A program made the translations under genes and the position numbers. From an uncultured Odoribacter sp. (GTDB lineage: Bacteria > Bacteroidota > Bacteroidia > Bacteroidales > Marinifilaceae): 29,388 nucleotides of DNA. The notes below the pieces were generated by a model. The model did no database searches. It saw only the letters and a list, made by a program, of their open reading frames with translations, and was not told the origin of the DNA. The first letter of the stretch is position 1. Each line of letters begins with the position of its first letter. The stretch lies in NCBI GenBank assembly GCA_905193145.1, contig CAJJNP010000018.1:1-29388 (forward strand), in the 5' to 3' direction. Positions 16,451-24,716 of this stretch are shown here, one piece after another.

Positions 16451-18274
16451 TTATAACCCGGAATCATCCGGGTTATTTTTTTTATGGAAGTAATTATATA
16501 CAATCATTGCCCTCTTTTGACCGATTACAGCAGCCAACTCTTCTAGTTTTCTGGCAGAAATATTTTCAACAGATTTAAATGTCTGCAATAATACTATTTC
16601 AGTATTTTCACCTATCCCATATATTTCACTTAATACACTCTTTGTTTGTGATTTCTCTCTTAACTGGCGATGAAAAGTTATTCCAAAACGATGGGCTTCA
16701 TCCCGAATCTGCATCAGTGTCTTCAATGCCACCGAATTCTTTCCCAAGAGATAAGGATCCTTATCACCGGGAAAATAAATCTCTTCCATACGCTCAGCTA
16801 GACCTAAAATTGGAATCTTGCCATATAATTCCAATTTCTGCAGACTCTTGATAGCAGCATGCAACTGCCCTTTTCCTCCGTCAACCACAATAAGATCCGG
16901 TAAATCCTTCCCTTCATCCAATACTCTGGAATATCTTCTATAGATAATTTCCTCCATAGAAGCAAAATCATCCGGCCCTACCACACTCTTAACATGAAAC
17001 TTCCTATACTCCCTTTTAGCCGGTTTACCATCTAAAAATACAGTACAGGCAGCTACAGGATTGGTACCCTGAATATTAGAATTATCAAAACATTCTATAC
17101 GATGTGGCAAATGTGGTAATTTTAATTCCAATTGTATGGTTCTCAATGAATTAAATGAATTATCTTCTTTTTTTAGACTACGCTGACGTTCTTTGTCTAA
17201 ACGAAAATACTCGGCATTACGTTCAGATAAATCTAATAACTGTTTTTTATCTCCTTTTTGAGGTATTACATACTGAATACCCTCCAATTCTATGTCAGGA
17301 TAAAAAGGTACAATTATTTCTTTAGACTCACTACCCATTAATTGGCGTATTTCGTAAATAGCAAATGCAAGAATGGATTCTTTTTCTTCTTCTATTCTCT
17401 TCTCTATTTCAACAGAATGAACTTGGATAACGGCACCATGTATTATTTTTAAATAATTGACATAACCATATTTTTCTGTTTCAATATAAGAAAACACATC
17501 CGTATCGTGCACGGTAGTCCGTACAATTGTAGATTTAGCCTGATAATTCTTTACTAAGTCTAAAGCCTTTTTCACCTCATTCGCCTCTTCAAATTTCAAT
17601 TCTTCAGCATAAAGAGTCATTCGTCTTGTCATTGCATCTACAACCATACTTAAATTACCGCGCAATATATTTCGAATTTGGGAAATATACTCTCCATACT
17701 CCTCTTCACGAATTTTACCAATACAAGGTCCAAGACAATTACCAATGTGATACTCCAAACATACTTTGAATTTATGGTTATAGATATTCTTATACTCCAA
17801 GGCTAGATTGCAAGTCCGTAATTTATACAAAGACTTAATCAATGATATCAATGTATGTGCCAATTTTCCGGAGGTATAAGGACCAAAATATTCAGAACCA
17901 TTATGGATATATTTACGTGTAACAAAAACACGTGGAAAATTTTCTTTTTTAATACATATCCAAGGATATGATTTATCATCTTTCAAAAGAATATTATAAC
18001 GAGGCTTATATTTCTTTATCAGATTATTTTCCAGTAAAAGCGCATCCTGCTCACTATTGACCACAATATACCGCAAATCATTTATTTTATTTACAAGTAA
18101 AAGTGTCTTACTGGATTGATTGCTTTTGTTTAAATAAGACTGTACTCTATTTTTTAGATTTTTGGCCTTACCAATATAAATTATCGTGCCGGAAGCATCG
18201 AAATATTGATAAACACCGGGCTTATCCGGCAACTCATTAATCTTTGCACGCAGGCGATCTTCATACAAAGCCAT
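16451..18274 (-). CDS. uvrC: excinuclease ABC subunit C
   Basis: A 607-residue UvrC, which makes both incisions around UvrB-bound DNA lesions. The GIY-YIG nuclease is at about 18-95 (GVYQYFDASGTIIYIGKAKN). Cysteines C155, C172, C180 and C184 match the four-cysteine pattern that holds the iron-sulfur cluster in E. coli UvrC. The UVR helix (LKFEEANEVKKALDLV) contacts UvrB. The RNase H-like nuclease starts at IECFDNSNIQGTNPVAA and includes DLIVVDGGKGQL and IRDEAHRFGI. An HhH pair near the end (IYGIGENTEIVLLQTF) completes the protein. It is the last gene of the minus-strand run, 11 bases after ade. Its final codons, NPDDSGL and stop, are written in the terminator hairpin of the convergent protease gene. 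Confidence 0.96.
   Translation of the reverse strand: MALYEDRLRAKINELPDKPGVYQYFDASGTIIYIGKAKNLKNRVQSYLNKSNQSSKTLLLVNKINDLRYIVVNSEQDALLLENNLIKKYKPRYNILLKDDKSYPWICIKKENFPRVFVTRKYIHNGSEYFGPYTSGKLAHTLISLIKSLYKLRTCNLALEYKNIYNHKFKVCLEYHIGNCLGPCIGKIREEEYGEYISQIRNILRGNLSMVVDAMTRRMTLYAEELKFEEANEVKKALDLVKNYQAKSTIVRTTVHDTDVFSYIETEKYGYVNYLKIIHGAVIQVHSVEIEKRIEEEKESILAFAIYEIRQLMGSESKEIIVPFYPDIELEGIQYVIPQKGDKKQLLDLSERNAEYFRLDKERQRSLKKEDNSFNSLRTIQLELKLPHLPHRIECFDNSNIQGTNPVAACTVFLDGKPAKREYRKFHVKSVVGPDDFASMEEIIYRRYSRVLDEGKDLPDLIVVDGGKGQLHAAIKSLQKLELYGKIPILGLAERMEEIYFPGDKDPYLLGKNSVALKTLMQIRDEAHRFGITFHRQLREKSQTKSVLSEIYGIGENTEIVLLQTFKSVENISARKLEELAAVIGQKRAMIVYNYFHKKNNPDDSGL
16453..16483 (+). terminator. intrinsic terminator of the S41 protease gene, inside the uvrC 3' end
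   Basis: ATAACCCGG (16453-16461) pairs with CCGGGTTAT (16468-16476) around a 6-base loop, and is followed by a run of T to 16483. The T-run serves the plus-strand gene only; the minus-strand side lacks one. The hairpin overlaps the last codons of uvrC. Confidence 0.85.
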
Positions 18275-18285
18275 CCTATCTATAT

Positions 18286-19862
18286 TTACGATATAAAACC
18301 AAAACTAGAATATTCAAACAATCCCTTCTCCCCTATTTTTAATTCAGGAATAACAATCAAAGCCATAAATGAAAGTGTCATAAAAGGAGAATTCAGCAAG
18401 CATCCCATATCATTTAAACAACGACAAAATTCATTCCACCTATCAGCAACTTTCTCTCCCCTTTGATCGCTCATTATTCCAGCTATCGGCAAAGCCATCA
18501 CCTCTATATTATCACCATCGACAATTGCCAGTCCGCCTTTTTTATCAATAACGGCATTCACCGCCGCTACAATTTCCGCATCACTACAACCGACTGCAAT
18601 CAGATTATGCGAATCATGAGAAATACTGGTTGCAAAAGCTCCCCGTTTCAAACCCACTCCATGGATATAAGCCACCTGAGATTTATCATTTTTATAACGG
18701 TTAATATATACTATTTTTAAAATATCTCTTTCCAAATCCGATTCCAGATTAAAAGGATGAATTGCTATTTGAAAATCTATTTTTCCTGTTACAATCTCTC
18801 CGTCCTTCACATCTATACAAAGAATATGATTGGAAACTTTTTTCACAATCTCATTTTTCTCGATTGCTTTTCTTACGAATTTATTAAAACCAACTTCTTT
18901 AAATGATTCAACAGAAGAATCAGATTCCCCCATATTTTTATCATACCGCTTGATTCCATCAATATAAACAGACGAAACAGTAAAATCTTTCAAATTTTCA
19001 AAAACGGTAAAATCAGCTTTTTCCCCTATTTTCAACGTTCCGATATTCAAATGATAATGCCGGATAGCATTCAAAGAAGCAGCTTTTAAAACATCAAACA
19101 AATCAAAACCATCCGCCACTGCCCGCTTCACGATTTTATCAATATGTCCAAATTCTATCAAATCGTCCGGGTGAGAATCATCAGTACAGAACATTACTTC
19201 ATTCGGATATTTTTTTATCAACCCCTTCAAAGCTTCATAATTTTTCGCAGCACTCCCCTCTCGAATTAAAATCTTCATTCCACCGGCAATTTTTTCCAAA
19301 GCCTCCTCCTCTGTCGTACATTCATGATCCGTAGAAATACCGGCTGCAATATATTTTATCAAATCCTCATTTTTCAAGCCGGGAGCATGACCATCTATCA
19401 CTAAATTTCGTTTACGAGCACTCTCTATTTTACGACAAACATCCACATCACCCATTAATACTCCCGGAACATTCATCATCTCAGATAACCCTACAAACAA
19501 TCCCGTATCAAATAAATCTTCAACATCATTCGATGATATTTCCCCACCAGAACAATCCAAAGGTGTTGCCGGTACACAAGAAGGTATTGTAAAAAACATC
19601 TTAACAGATGCGTTCTTTGCATTTTCCAACATGAAATAAATCCCATCCTTTCCCAATACATTCGCAATTTCATGAGGATCGGTAATCACCCCCACAGTAC
19701 CTTTTCGAACGACCAACCTGGAAAATTCTGTTGGAACCAACATCGAACTTTCAATATGCACATGTGCATCTATAAATCCTGGAGCAATAATATGATTATA
19801 AAAATCACTCCGGGGAAAATTTTCCGTCCTTCTACATCGACTATATTACCTTCAATTTTCAT
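18286..19862 (-). pseudogene. ade: adenine deaminase, disrupted by an N-terminal deletion and frameshift
   Basis: The downstream frame (19761 to 18286, 491 residues from a GTG) is a good adenine deaminase body: HIESSMLVPTEF, ITDPHEIANVLG, VIDGHAPGL, STDHECTTEEEALEKI, FCTDDSHPDD, then HDSHNLIAVG and LSFMALIVIPELK. The family N-terminus is found upstream in another frame: ATG 19862 encodes MKIEGNIVDVEGRKIFPGVIF, then runs to TAG at 19770. In the downstream frame, IIAPGFIDAH directly precedes the GTG, which itself codes for V in the metal motif HVH. So the segment that should join FPGVIF to IIAPGF, perhaps twenty residues, is missing and the frames disagree. No standard start allows the downstream frame to include the HxH motif. 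It is probably non-functional, unless this is an assembly error. It follows mnmG and precedes uvrC by 11 bases. Confidence 0.8.
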
Positions 19863-19886
19863 AGCTTTTCCAAAAATAAGTACGAA

Positions 19887-19902
19887 TGTTCCACGTGAAA
19901 CA
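19887..19902. other. parS chromosome-segregation site (ParB-binding)
   Basis: TGTTCCACGTGAAACA at 19887-19902 is an exact match to the 16-bp parS consensus TGTTNCACGTGAAACA and to the Bacillus subtilis form. It lies in the 57-base gap between the mnmG stop and the ade start, outside the coding sequence. ParB/Spo0J binds such sites and loads condensin near the replication origin. I saw no second full match in the window; parA and parB are not in the window. Confidence 0.9.
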
Positions 19903-19919
19903 CCTACAACAACTCTTCG

Positions 19920-21803
19920 CTAACGACCCAGCAAAATCAACAACACATTGATGTCTGCAGGCGAAACTCCGCTGATGCGCGAAGCCTGTCCGATAGTACG
20001 CGGCTGGATTTTTGCCAACTTTTGTCTCGCCTCTATAGAGAGATTTGTCAACTCTTCATAATTAAATTTTCCGGAAATAACTAAATTTTCCAAACGAGTC
20101 AATTTATCAGCCAGCATCCGTTCGCGTTCTATATAACCGGAATATTTTATAAATATCTCTGCTGCCTCTACAATCTCAGCACGTATTTCATTTGATTGGA
20201 CAAATTCTGCCAGCGGAGGCAATACATTTATCAAATTAGCTAATGTTATCTGAGGCCTAGTCAATACATCCACCAATTTTAACCCTTGCCGCAATGGTGC
20301 TGTATTTAAAGATTCCAAATAAGAATTGATAGCATCCGGCTTCACACTATAGTTTCGAATATAATCTATCAATAAATCTTTTTTGTTAATTTTATTTAAA
20401 TAAATATTATATCTATTTAAATCAACTAAACCCAAATGATACCCTTTCTCTGTCAAACGCACATCTGCATCATCTTGCCGCAAAATTATTCGATACTCTG
20501 CGCGTGAAGTAAACATACGATATGGCTCATCTACCCCTTTCGTTACTAAATCATCAATCAATACACCGATATAGGCTTCATCGCGCTTCAATATAAATTC
20601 CTCTCCCCCACGAAGTGAAAGATGAGCATTGATACCGGCCATCAAACCTTGTGCAGCCGCCTCTTCATAGCCCGTTGTACCATTTATTTGACCGGCAAAA
20701 TAAAGGTTTTTCACTAACTTGGTTTCCAATGTATGATATAATTGAGTTGGTGGAAAATAATCGTATTCAATGGCATATCCGGGCCTGTAAATACGTACAT
20801 TTTCAAATCCCTCAATCAGACGCAAGCCTTTCAATTGCACCTCCCAGGGTAAAGATGAAGAAAAACCGTTTAAATAATATTCTGTTGTAGTTTCTCCTTC
20901 CGGCTCTAAAAAAAGATGATGACTGTTTTTATCTGCAAAAGTATTAAGCTTGGTTTCAATACTTGGGCAATAACGCGGTCCTACACTTTGAATCGTACCG
21001 TTAAACATCGGACTGTCCTCAAATCCCTCCCGCAATGCTTCATGAACTTTTTCATTGGTATAGGCCATATAACAGGGACGCTGCACCAAATGATTGGTAT
21101 AATCAAAATTTATATACGAAAAACGATGAAAATCATCATCTCCCTCCTGCTTAGTCAATTTTGAAAAATCGATACTTCTCCCATCAATTCTGACCGGAGT
21201 ACCGGTCTTCATACGTCCTGTCTCAAAACCAATGGATGCAAGTTGCTCCGTCAATCCATGAGAAGCAGGCTCACTGATTCTACCTCCTTCAAAACTGACT
21301 CTTCCAATATGCATCAGTCCATTAAGAAATGTTCCATTTGTAAGTATCACCTTAGAGGCATAAAACGTTGCTCCCAAAGCCGTAAGGACTCCTTTTGCCT
21401 CGCCATTTTCCACAATCACCTCCACCACTTCATCCTGCCACATATCCAACCCATCCGTATGCTCCAGAATTTCCCGCCAATTTGCAGAAAATTTCATTCT
21501 GTCACATTGAGCTCTCGGACTCCACATGGCAGGTCCTTTCGAAAGATTCAACATCCTGAATTGTATGGAACTGCGATCCGTAACAATGGCTGTCATCCCT
21601 CCCAAAGCATCTATTTCACGCACAATCTGCCCTTTTGCAATACCGCCTATAGCCGGATTACATGACATTTGTGCAATTTTATTCATATCAAGTGTCACCA
21701 ACAAAGTGCGCGAACCCAACCGTGCAGCAGCACTGGCTGCTTCACAACCGGCATGACCGGCACCGGCAACAATTACATCATAATCCGGTAATAAATGACC
21801 CAT
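19920..21803 (-). CDS. mnmG: tRNA uridine-5-carboxymethylaminomethyl(34) synthesis enzyme MnmG
   Basis: A 627-residue FAD protein (formerly GidA) that with MnmE modifies the wobble uridine of several tRNAs. The dinucleotide fold is VIVAGAGHAGCEAASAAARLG at the N-terminus. Family hallmarks are MSCNPAIGGIAKGQIVREID, QFRMLNLSKGPAMWSPRAQ, LTNGTFLNGLMHIG, RMKTGTPVRID, YCPSIETK, LFLEPEG and AGQINGTTGYEEAAAQG. The C-terminal helical part contains RAEYRIILRQDDADVRLT, and near the end SRISGVSPADINVLLILLGR. The length is normal. It starts 1 base after ybeY and is followed by the parS gap. Confidence 0.97.
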   Translation of the reverse strand: MGHLLPDYDVIVAGAGHAGCEAASAAARLGSRTLLVTLDMNKIAQMSCNPAIGGIAKGQIVREIDALGGMTAIVTDRSSIQFRMLNLSKGPAMWSPRAQCDRMKFSANWREILEHTDGLDMWQDEVVEVIVENGEAKGVLTALGATFYASKVILTNGTFLNGLMHIGRVSFEGGRISEPASHGLTEQLASIGFETGRMKTGTPVRIDGRSIDFSKLTKQEGDDDFHRFSYINFDYTNHLVQRPCYMAYTNEKVHEALREGFEDSPMFNGTIQSVGPRYCPSIETKLNTFADKNSHHLFLEPEGETTTEYYLNGFSSSLPWEVQLKGLRLIEGFENVRIYRPGYAIEYDYFPPTQLYHTLETKLVKNLYFAGQINGTTGYEEAAAQGLMAGINAHLSLRGGEEFILKRDEAYIGVLIDDLVTKGVDEPYRMFTSRAEYRIILRQDDADVRLTEKGYHLGLVDLNRYNIYLNKINKKDLLIDYIRNYSVKPDAINSYLESLNTAPLRQGLKLVDVLTRPQITLANLINVLPPLAEFVQSNEIRAEIVEAAEIFIKYSGYIERERMLADKLTRLENLVISGKFNYEELTNLSIEARQKLAKIQPRTIGQASRISGVSPADINVLLILLGR

Positions 21804-21804
21804 A

Positions 21805-22236
21805 TTATAACGATTTTAGAAGATCCAAGCAAATATTTTCATTCTGTCGCATTTCTATGCTGTCCGGCTCTGTTTTATCTTTGAAACCTATCAAATGAAG
21901 CACAGAGTGGCATACCACCCGATGAAACTCATTATCATACGAGGTATTAAATTCCAATGCATTCGTTTTGACAGTATCCAGACTGATAAAAACATCACCC
22001 GAAAGTACATCACCTGCGCAATAGTCAAAAGTAATAACATCCGTATAATAATCATGATTCAAATACTGCCGGTTTACCGACAATATATAATCATCGTCAC
22101 AAAAAATAAAATTCAATGCACCTAATTGCCGGTGATAATGTTCGGCAATAACTTTCAGCCATTTACAAACCCGTATATCAGAAAAAAAAGAAGGATAGTC
22201 GGTTTTTCCTTCTTTATAGAATAAAATTTCTTCCAT
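21805..22236 (-). CDS. ybeY: endoribonuclease YbeY (rRNA maturation)
   Basis: A 143-residue metalloprotein that trims rRNA ends and takes part in ribosome quality control. YYTDVITFDY and GDVFISLDTV are the core strands. The zinc motif reads H110-SVL-H114-LIGFK-D120, whereas the common form has three histidines; the aspartate at the third place is what I associate with Bacteroidota members, so I do not take it as decay. It starts 6 bases after the RsbW-like ATPase gene and is followed by mnmG with one base between, consistent with a shared transcript. Confidence 0.94.
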   Translation of the reverse strand: MEEILFYKEGKTDYPSFFSDIRVCKWLKVIAEHYHRQLGALNFIFCDDDYILSVNRQYLNHDYYTDVITFDYCAGDVLSGDVFISLDTVKTNALEFNTSYDNEFHRVVCHSVLHLIGFKDKTEPDSIEMRQNENICLDLLKSL

Positions 22237-22242
22237 CTTATT

Positions 22243-22641
22243 TTATAAATTAAAAAACATTGTCACTGTAGAACCGCCATTTGAAAAAACAATATCATCT
22301 GAAAGGCTCTTCATCAAATATAATCCGCGTCCTGCTGACTTTCCCAAATTATCCGGAAGTGTAGGATCGGGTATATTTTTAAAATCAAAACCATCACCTT
22401 CATCACTTATTGTCACTTTCAAGCGATTATTTTCTATAGAGACAATTAAAGTCACATTCTTATTCAAATCACGCTTATTTCCGGATAAAATAGCATTATT
22501 GACAGCTTCTATCACCGATAAATTAACACGGGCTGATAAATAATCAGGAACATGAAATCGTTCTGAAAATCCATCAATGAATCTTTCGACCATCATAATA
22601 TTATTGATATCCGATGATATAATAATCTCTAACTTATTCAT
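22243..22641 (-). CDS. RsbW-like histidine-kinase-fold ATPase (anti-sigma/serine kinase type)
   Basis: A 132-residue single-domain GHKL ATPase. The N box is SVIEAVNNAILSGN, G1 is ISDEGDGFDFKNIPDP and G2 is SAGRGLYLMKSLSDD, followed by GSTVTMFF as the last strand. This matches the stand-alone HATPase_c_2 proteins related to RsbW/SpoIIAB. Those regulate anti-sigma-antagonist or sigma factors by phosphorylation, but no STAS partner or sigma factor is encoded nearby, so the target is unknown. It sits between the EnvC-like gene (6 bases upstream) and ybeY (6 bases downstream). Confidence 0.9.
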   Translation of the reverse strand: MNKLEIIISSDINNIMMVERFIDGFSERFHVPDYLSARVNLSVIEAVNNAILSGNKRDLNKNVTLIVSIENNRLKVTISDEGDGFDFKNIPDPTLPDNLGKSAGRGLYLMKSLSDDIVFSNGGSTVTMFFNL

Positions 22642-22647
22642 AGCCTA

Positions 22648-23844
22648 TTATTTTGCTAACCAAAGTTCAGGATTTAACTTTATTGGCTGTATTTTTCCGA
22701 CATTCTGCCAAATTTGAAAGTTCAATACACTACCTTTTTCACTATCATAACCAATACGTCCCAAAACTTGTTTGGTTGCCACATTATCACCGCGTTTTAC
22801 TTTTACATCCAATAAATTGGGATACACGGTAAAAAAATTACCATGCTGCACCAATACTGTATAATTCAATCCCGGTACATAACAGACATCTAAAACTACC
22901 CCTTTAAAAACTACACATACATCAGAATTTTTTGAAGTTGTTATATCGATACCGTCATTGGATATTTTCAAATACTTATGTAAAGAGTGTACACTTACTC
23001 CAAATTTTTCAGAAATAAATCCTTCTGCTACAGGCCACGGCAATTTGCCTTTGTTTTTAGCAAAATCATCTGAAAGAAGCTTTTGTTCTTGTGTCAACTT
23101 GCCTTTAGCAGTAGATGCCTTTTTTGTTTGAGCGGTTATCAGTCGGTTAAGTTCTTTAGCCAAACGCTGCCGATTCTTTATTTCTTTATCTAATTTTTTC
23201 CGTAAATCCTTTTCTTTGCGTTGCAACTCAGACATGTATTGATTTTCTTTCATCCGCTCTGATTCCATCTCCTGATTTTTTACATGAATTGTTCGGACTA
23301 CTTCATTTTTCTGACCAACCAAACGCTCTAAATCTTTATTTTTTATCTTTAAAGAATCATTTATCTGCTGTATAAGCTTTAATTGCTTGTCAGAATAATC
23401 CTGAATTTGCTGAAAATACTTAAAACGGTTATAAGCTTGATTGAAATCAGAAGCCGAAAGTATAAACATCAATTTATCAGCTTTATTTCTTTTTTTCCAA
23501 CTTCCATATACCAGTTTTGCATACATATCCAACAAAGACTTCCGCTCTTCCTCCAATTCGGATATCCGATTTTCATTTTTAGTTATACTTCCCTGTAAAT
23601 AATTTACTTCTGCATTCAAAGAAGAAATCACTTTCTTACTTTGTGTGATTTTAGCTTGCAAAATATTTACTTTTTCAGTTGAAGCCGATTTGTCACGAGA
23701 TGCCTCCTTCAACAATTTATTCAGATAAATAATTTCTTTTTCTGCTCTCTCCTTCTGTCGACGTACATCATTGATGGATTGCGAAAACAATCCATGAAAA
23801 GAGAAAATCCCTAAAATCAATAATATCAAAATCTTATTTTTCAT
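22648..23844 (-). CDS. EnvC-like murein hydrolase activator (degenerate M23/LytM domain)
   Basis: A 398-residue exported protein with signal peptide (residues 1 to about 21). Long coiled coils fill about 22-115 and 150-245, and a C-terminal LytM/M23 fold fills about 273-395. The metal ligands of active M23 peptidases are absent: the HxxxD motif is N296-DGI-D300, the YAH position is N343 (TVYPN), and HxH reads V373-L-N375 (VLNFQIW). Coiled coil plus inactive LytM domain is the EnvC design, in which the protein activates amidases at the division site instead of cutting itself. Its ATG overlaps the end of the DUF4292 gene by 11 bases, suggesting translational coupling. Confidence 0.9.
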   Translation of the reverse strand: MKNKILILLILGIFSFHGLFSQSINDVRRQKERAEKEIIYLNKLLKEASRDKSASTEKVNILQAKITQSKKVISSLNAEVNYLQGSITKNENRISELEEERKSLLDMYAKLVYGSWKKRNKADKLMFILSASDFNQAYNRFKYFQQIQDYSDKQLKLIQQINDSLKIKNKDLERLVGQKNEVVRTIHVKNQEMESERMKENQYMSELQRKEKDLRKKLDKEIKNRQRLAKELNRLITAQTKKASTAKGKLTQEQKLLSDDFAKNKGKLPWPVAEGFISEKFGVSVHSLHKYLKISNDGIDITTSKNSDVCVVFKGVVLDVCYVPGLNYTVLVQHGNFFTVYPNLLDVKVKRGDNVATKQVLGRIGYDSEKGSVLNFQIWQNVGKIQPIKLNPELWLAK

Positions 23845-24700
23845 CCGATAACATCAAAGGTTTATATTTTGAAGATACTCTGAAATTGGATTTTACGGGT
23901 ACATCAAATTCTATTTTTTGAAATTCAAGTTTCAAACTCATTTTACTTTCTGCGGAAAAAAGATCAAAGACAAACTTTTCCGGAAATAGTTTACCTGAAA
24001 AATCCTTGAAATCCTTATACTCCACTCCTACTCCGGCTTCCTCTTCTATATCCTCTAAAAAGAAACTCAAAGGCTTGAAAGTAGTAGGATCTATCGTTAC
24101 TTTTTGCTGAATCAACATAAAATCTTTATTCTTTCTTTTTTTCTTATAAAGCTTCTTTATCTTTCTTCCCAGTGCTTTTTCTTGAATCATTGAAAGTTCG
24201 TATCCTTCATCAACACGTGACAATTTGTATTTTTTTGTTTTTTCCGGATTACTTTCAAAATTAATATTCACAAAACTATTGGTAAAAATTTTCTGAATAT
24301 AGTCATAATTCAATTCTGTCTCAAAACGGTCATAAAAGTAGCTGTAATCCGACAAGAAATATTTCTTGTTATGCATATCTACAAATTTCACACTGTCCCG
24401 AGTCAGTAAAATACGTGCAACTTCTATGCCCAACGGAGCATTTACAGAAATTTGAATAAAACTGTCTCTTTGGATTTTCATCGAAAGCCTGAAATCATTG
24501 CTCTTATTTACTGATTTTAATGAAGCATCTATACGTTTGGCAAATAACGTATTATATTTTAATTCATTTTCTTCGATATTCTTCAATAATTTATTTTCAG
24601 TTATCAAAGGCACCTCTTTTTTCACTACAGTCTGTTTCACTGTCCGACAAGACAATACTGACAAACAAATCATCAACAGCAATAATAATCTGACTTTCAT
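23834..24700 (-). CDS. DUF4292 domain-containing lipoprotein
   Basis: A 288-residue protein from ATG 24700 (an upstream TTG at 24709 is in frame but less likely). A lipoprotein signal ends in LSVLSCRTVKQ with cysteine 18. The body has repeated beta-strands with FRLSMKIQRDSFIQISVNAP, GIEVARILLTRDSVKFVD, YDYIQKIFTNSFVNI and GVGVEYKDFKDFSGKLFPEKF. This is the DUF4292 layout, which resembles the LolA/LolB-like lipoprotein-carrier fold; the similarity in role is only a suggestion. It lies between the TPR gene (16 bases upstream) and the EnvC-like gene (11-base overlap), an order I associate with Bacteroidales. Confidence 0.85.
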   Translation of the reverse strand: MKVRLLLLLMICLSVLSCRTVKQTVVKKEVPLITENKLLKNIEENELKYNTLFAKRIDASLKSVNKSNDFRLSMKIQRDSFIQISVNAPLGIEVARILLTRDSVKFVDMHNKKYFLSDYSYFYDRFETELNYDYIQKIFTNSFVNINFESNPEKTKKYKLSRVDEGYELSMIQEKALGRKIKKLYKKKRKNKDFMLIQQKVTIDPTTFKPLSFFLEDIEEEAGVGVEYKDFKDFSGKLFPEKFVFDLFSAESKMSLKLEFQKIEFDVPVKSNFRVSSKYKPLMLSDEK

Positions 24701-24716
24701 ATCATCCAAACTTCAA

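Noticed and set aside
17915..17940. A CACGTGGAA core resembling a second parS site inside uvrC
   Set aside because: Only the core and part of one arm match; the left half reads AAAAA instead of TGTTN, and it lies in conserved coding sequence.
19757..19768. TGCACATGTGCA perfect 12-bp palindrome
   Set aside because: It is produced by the codons of the conserved DAHVHIE metal motif of ade, so no regulatory meaning is needed.
22211..22236. YbeY with its third zinc histidine replaced by aspartate as a sign of decay
   Set aside because: The GFKD/GYKD form is, to my knowledge, usual for Bacteroidota YbeY.
24208..24225. An ACACGTGAC core in the DUF4292 gene as a further parS
   Set aside because: Both outer arms differ at several positions from the consensus.
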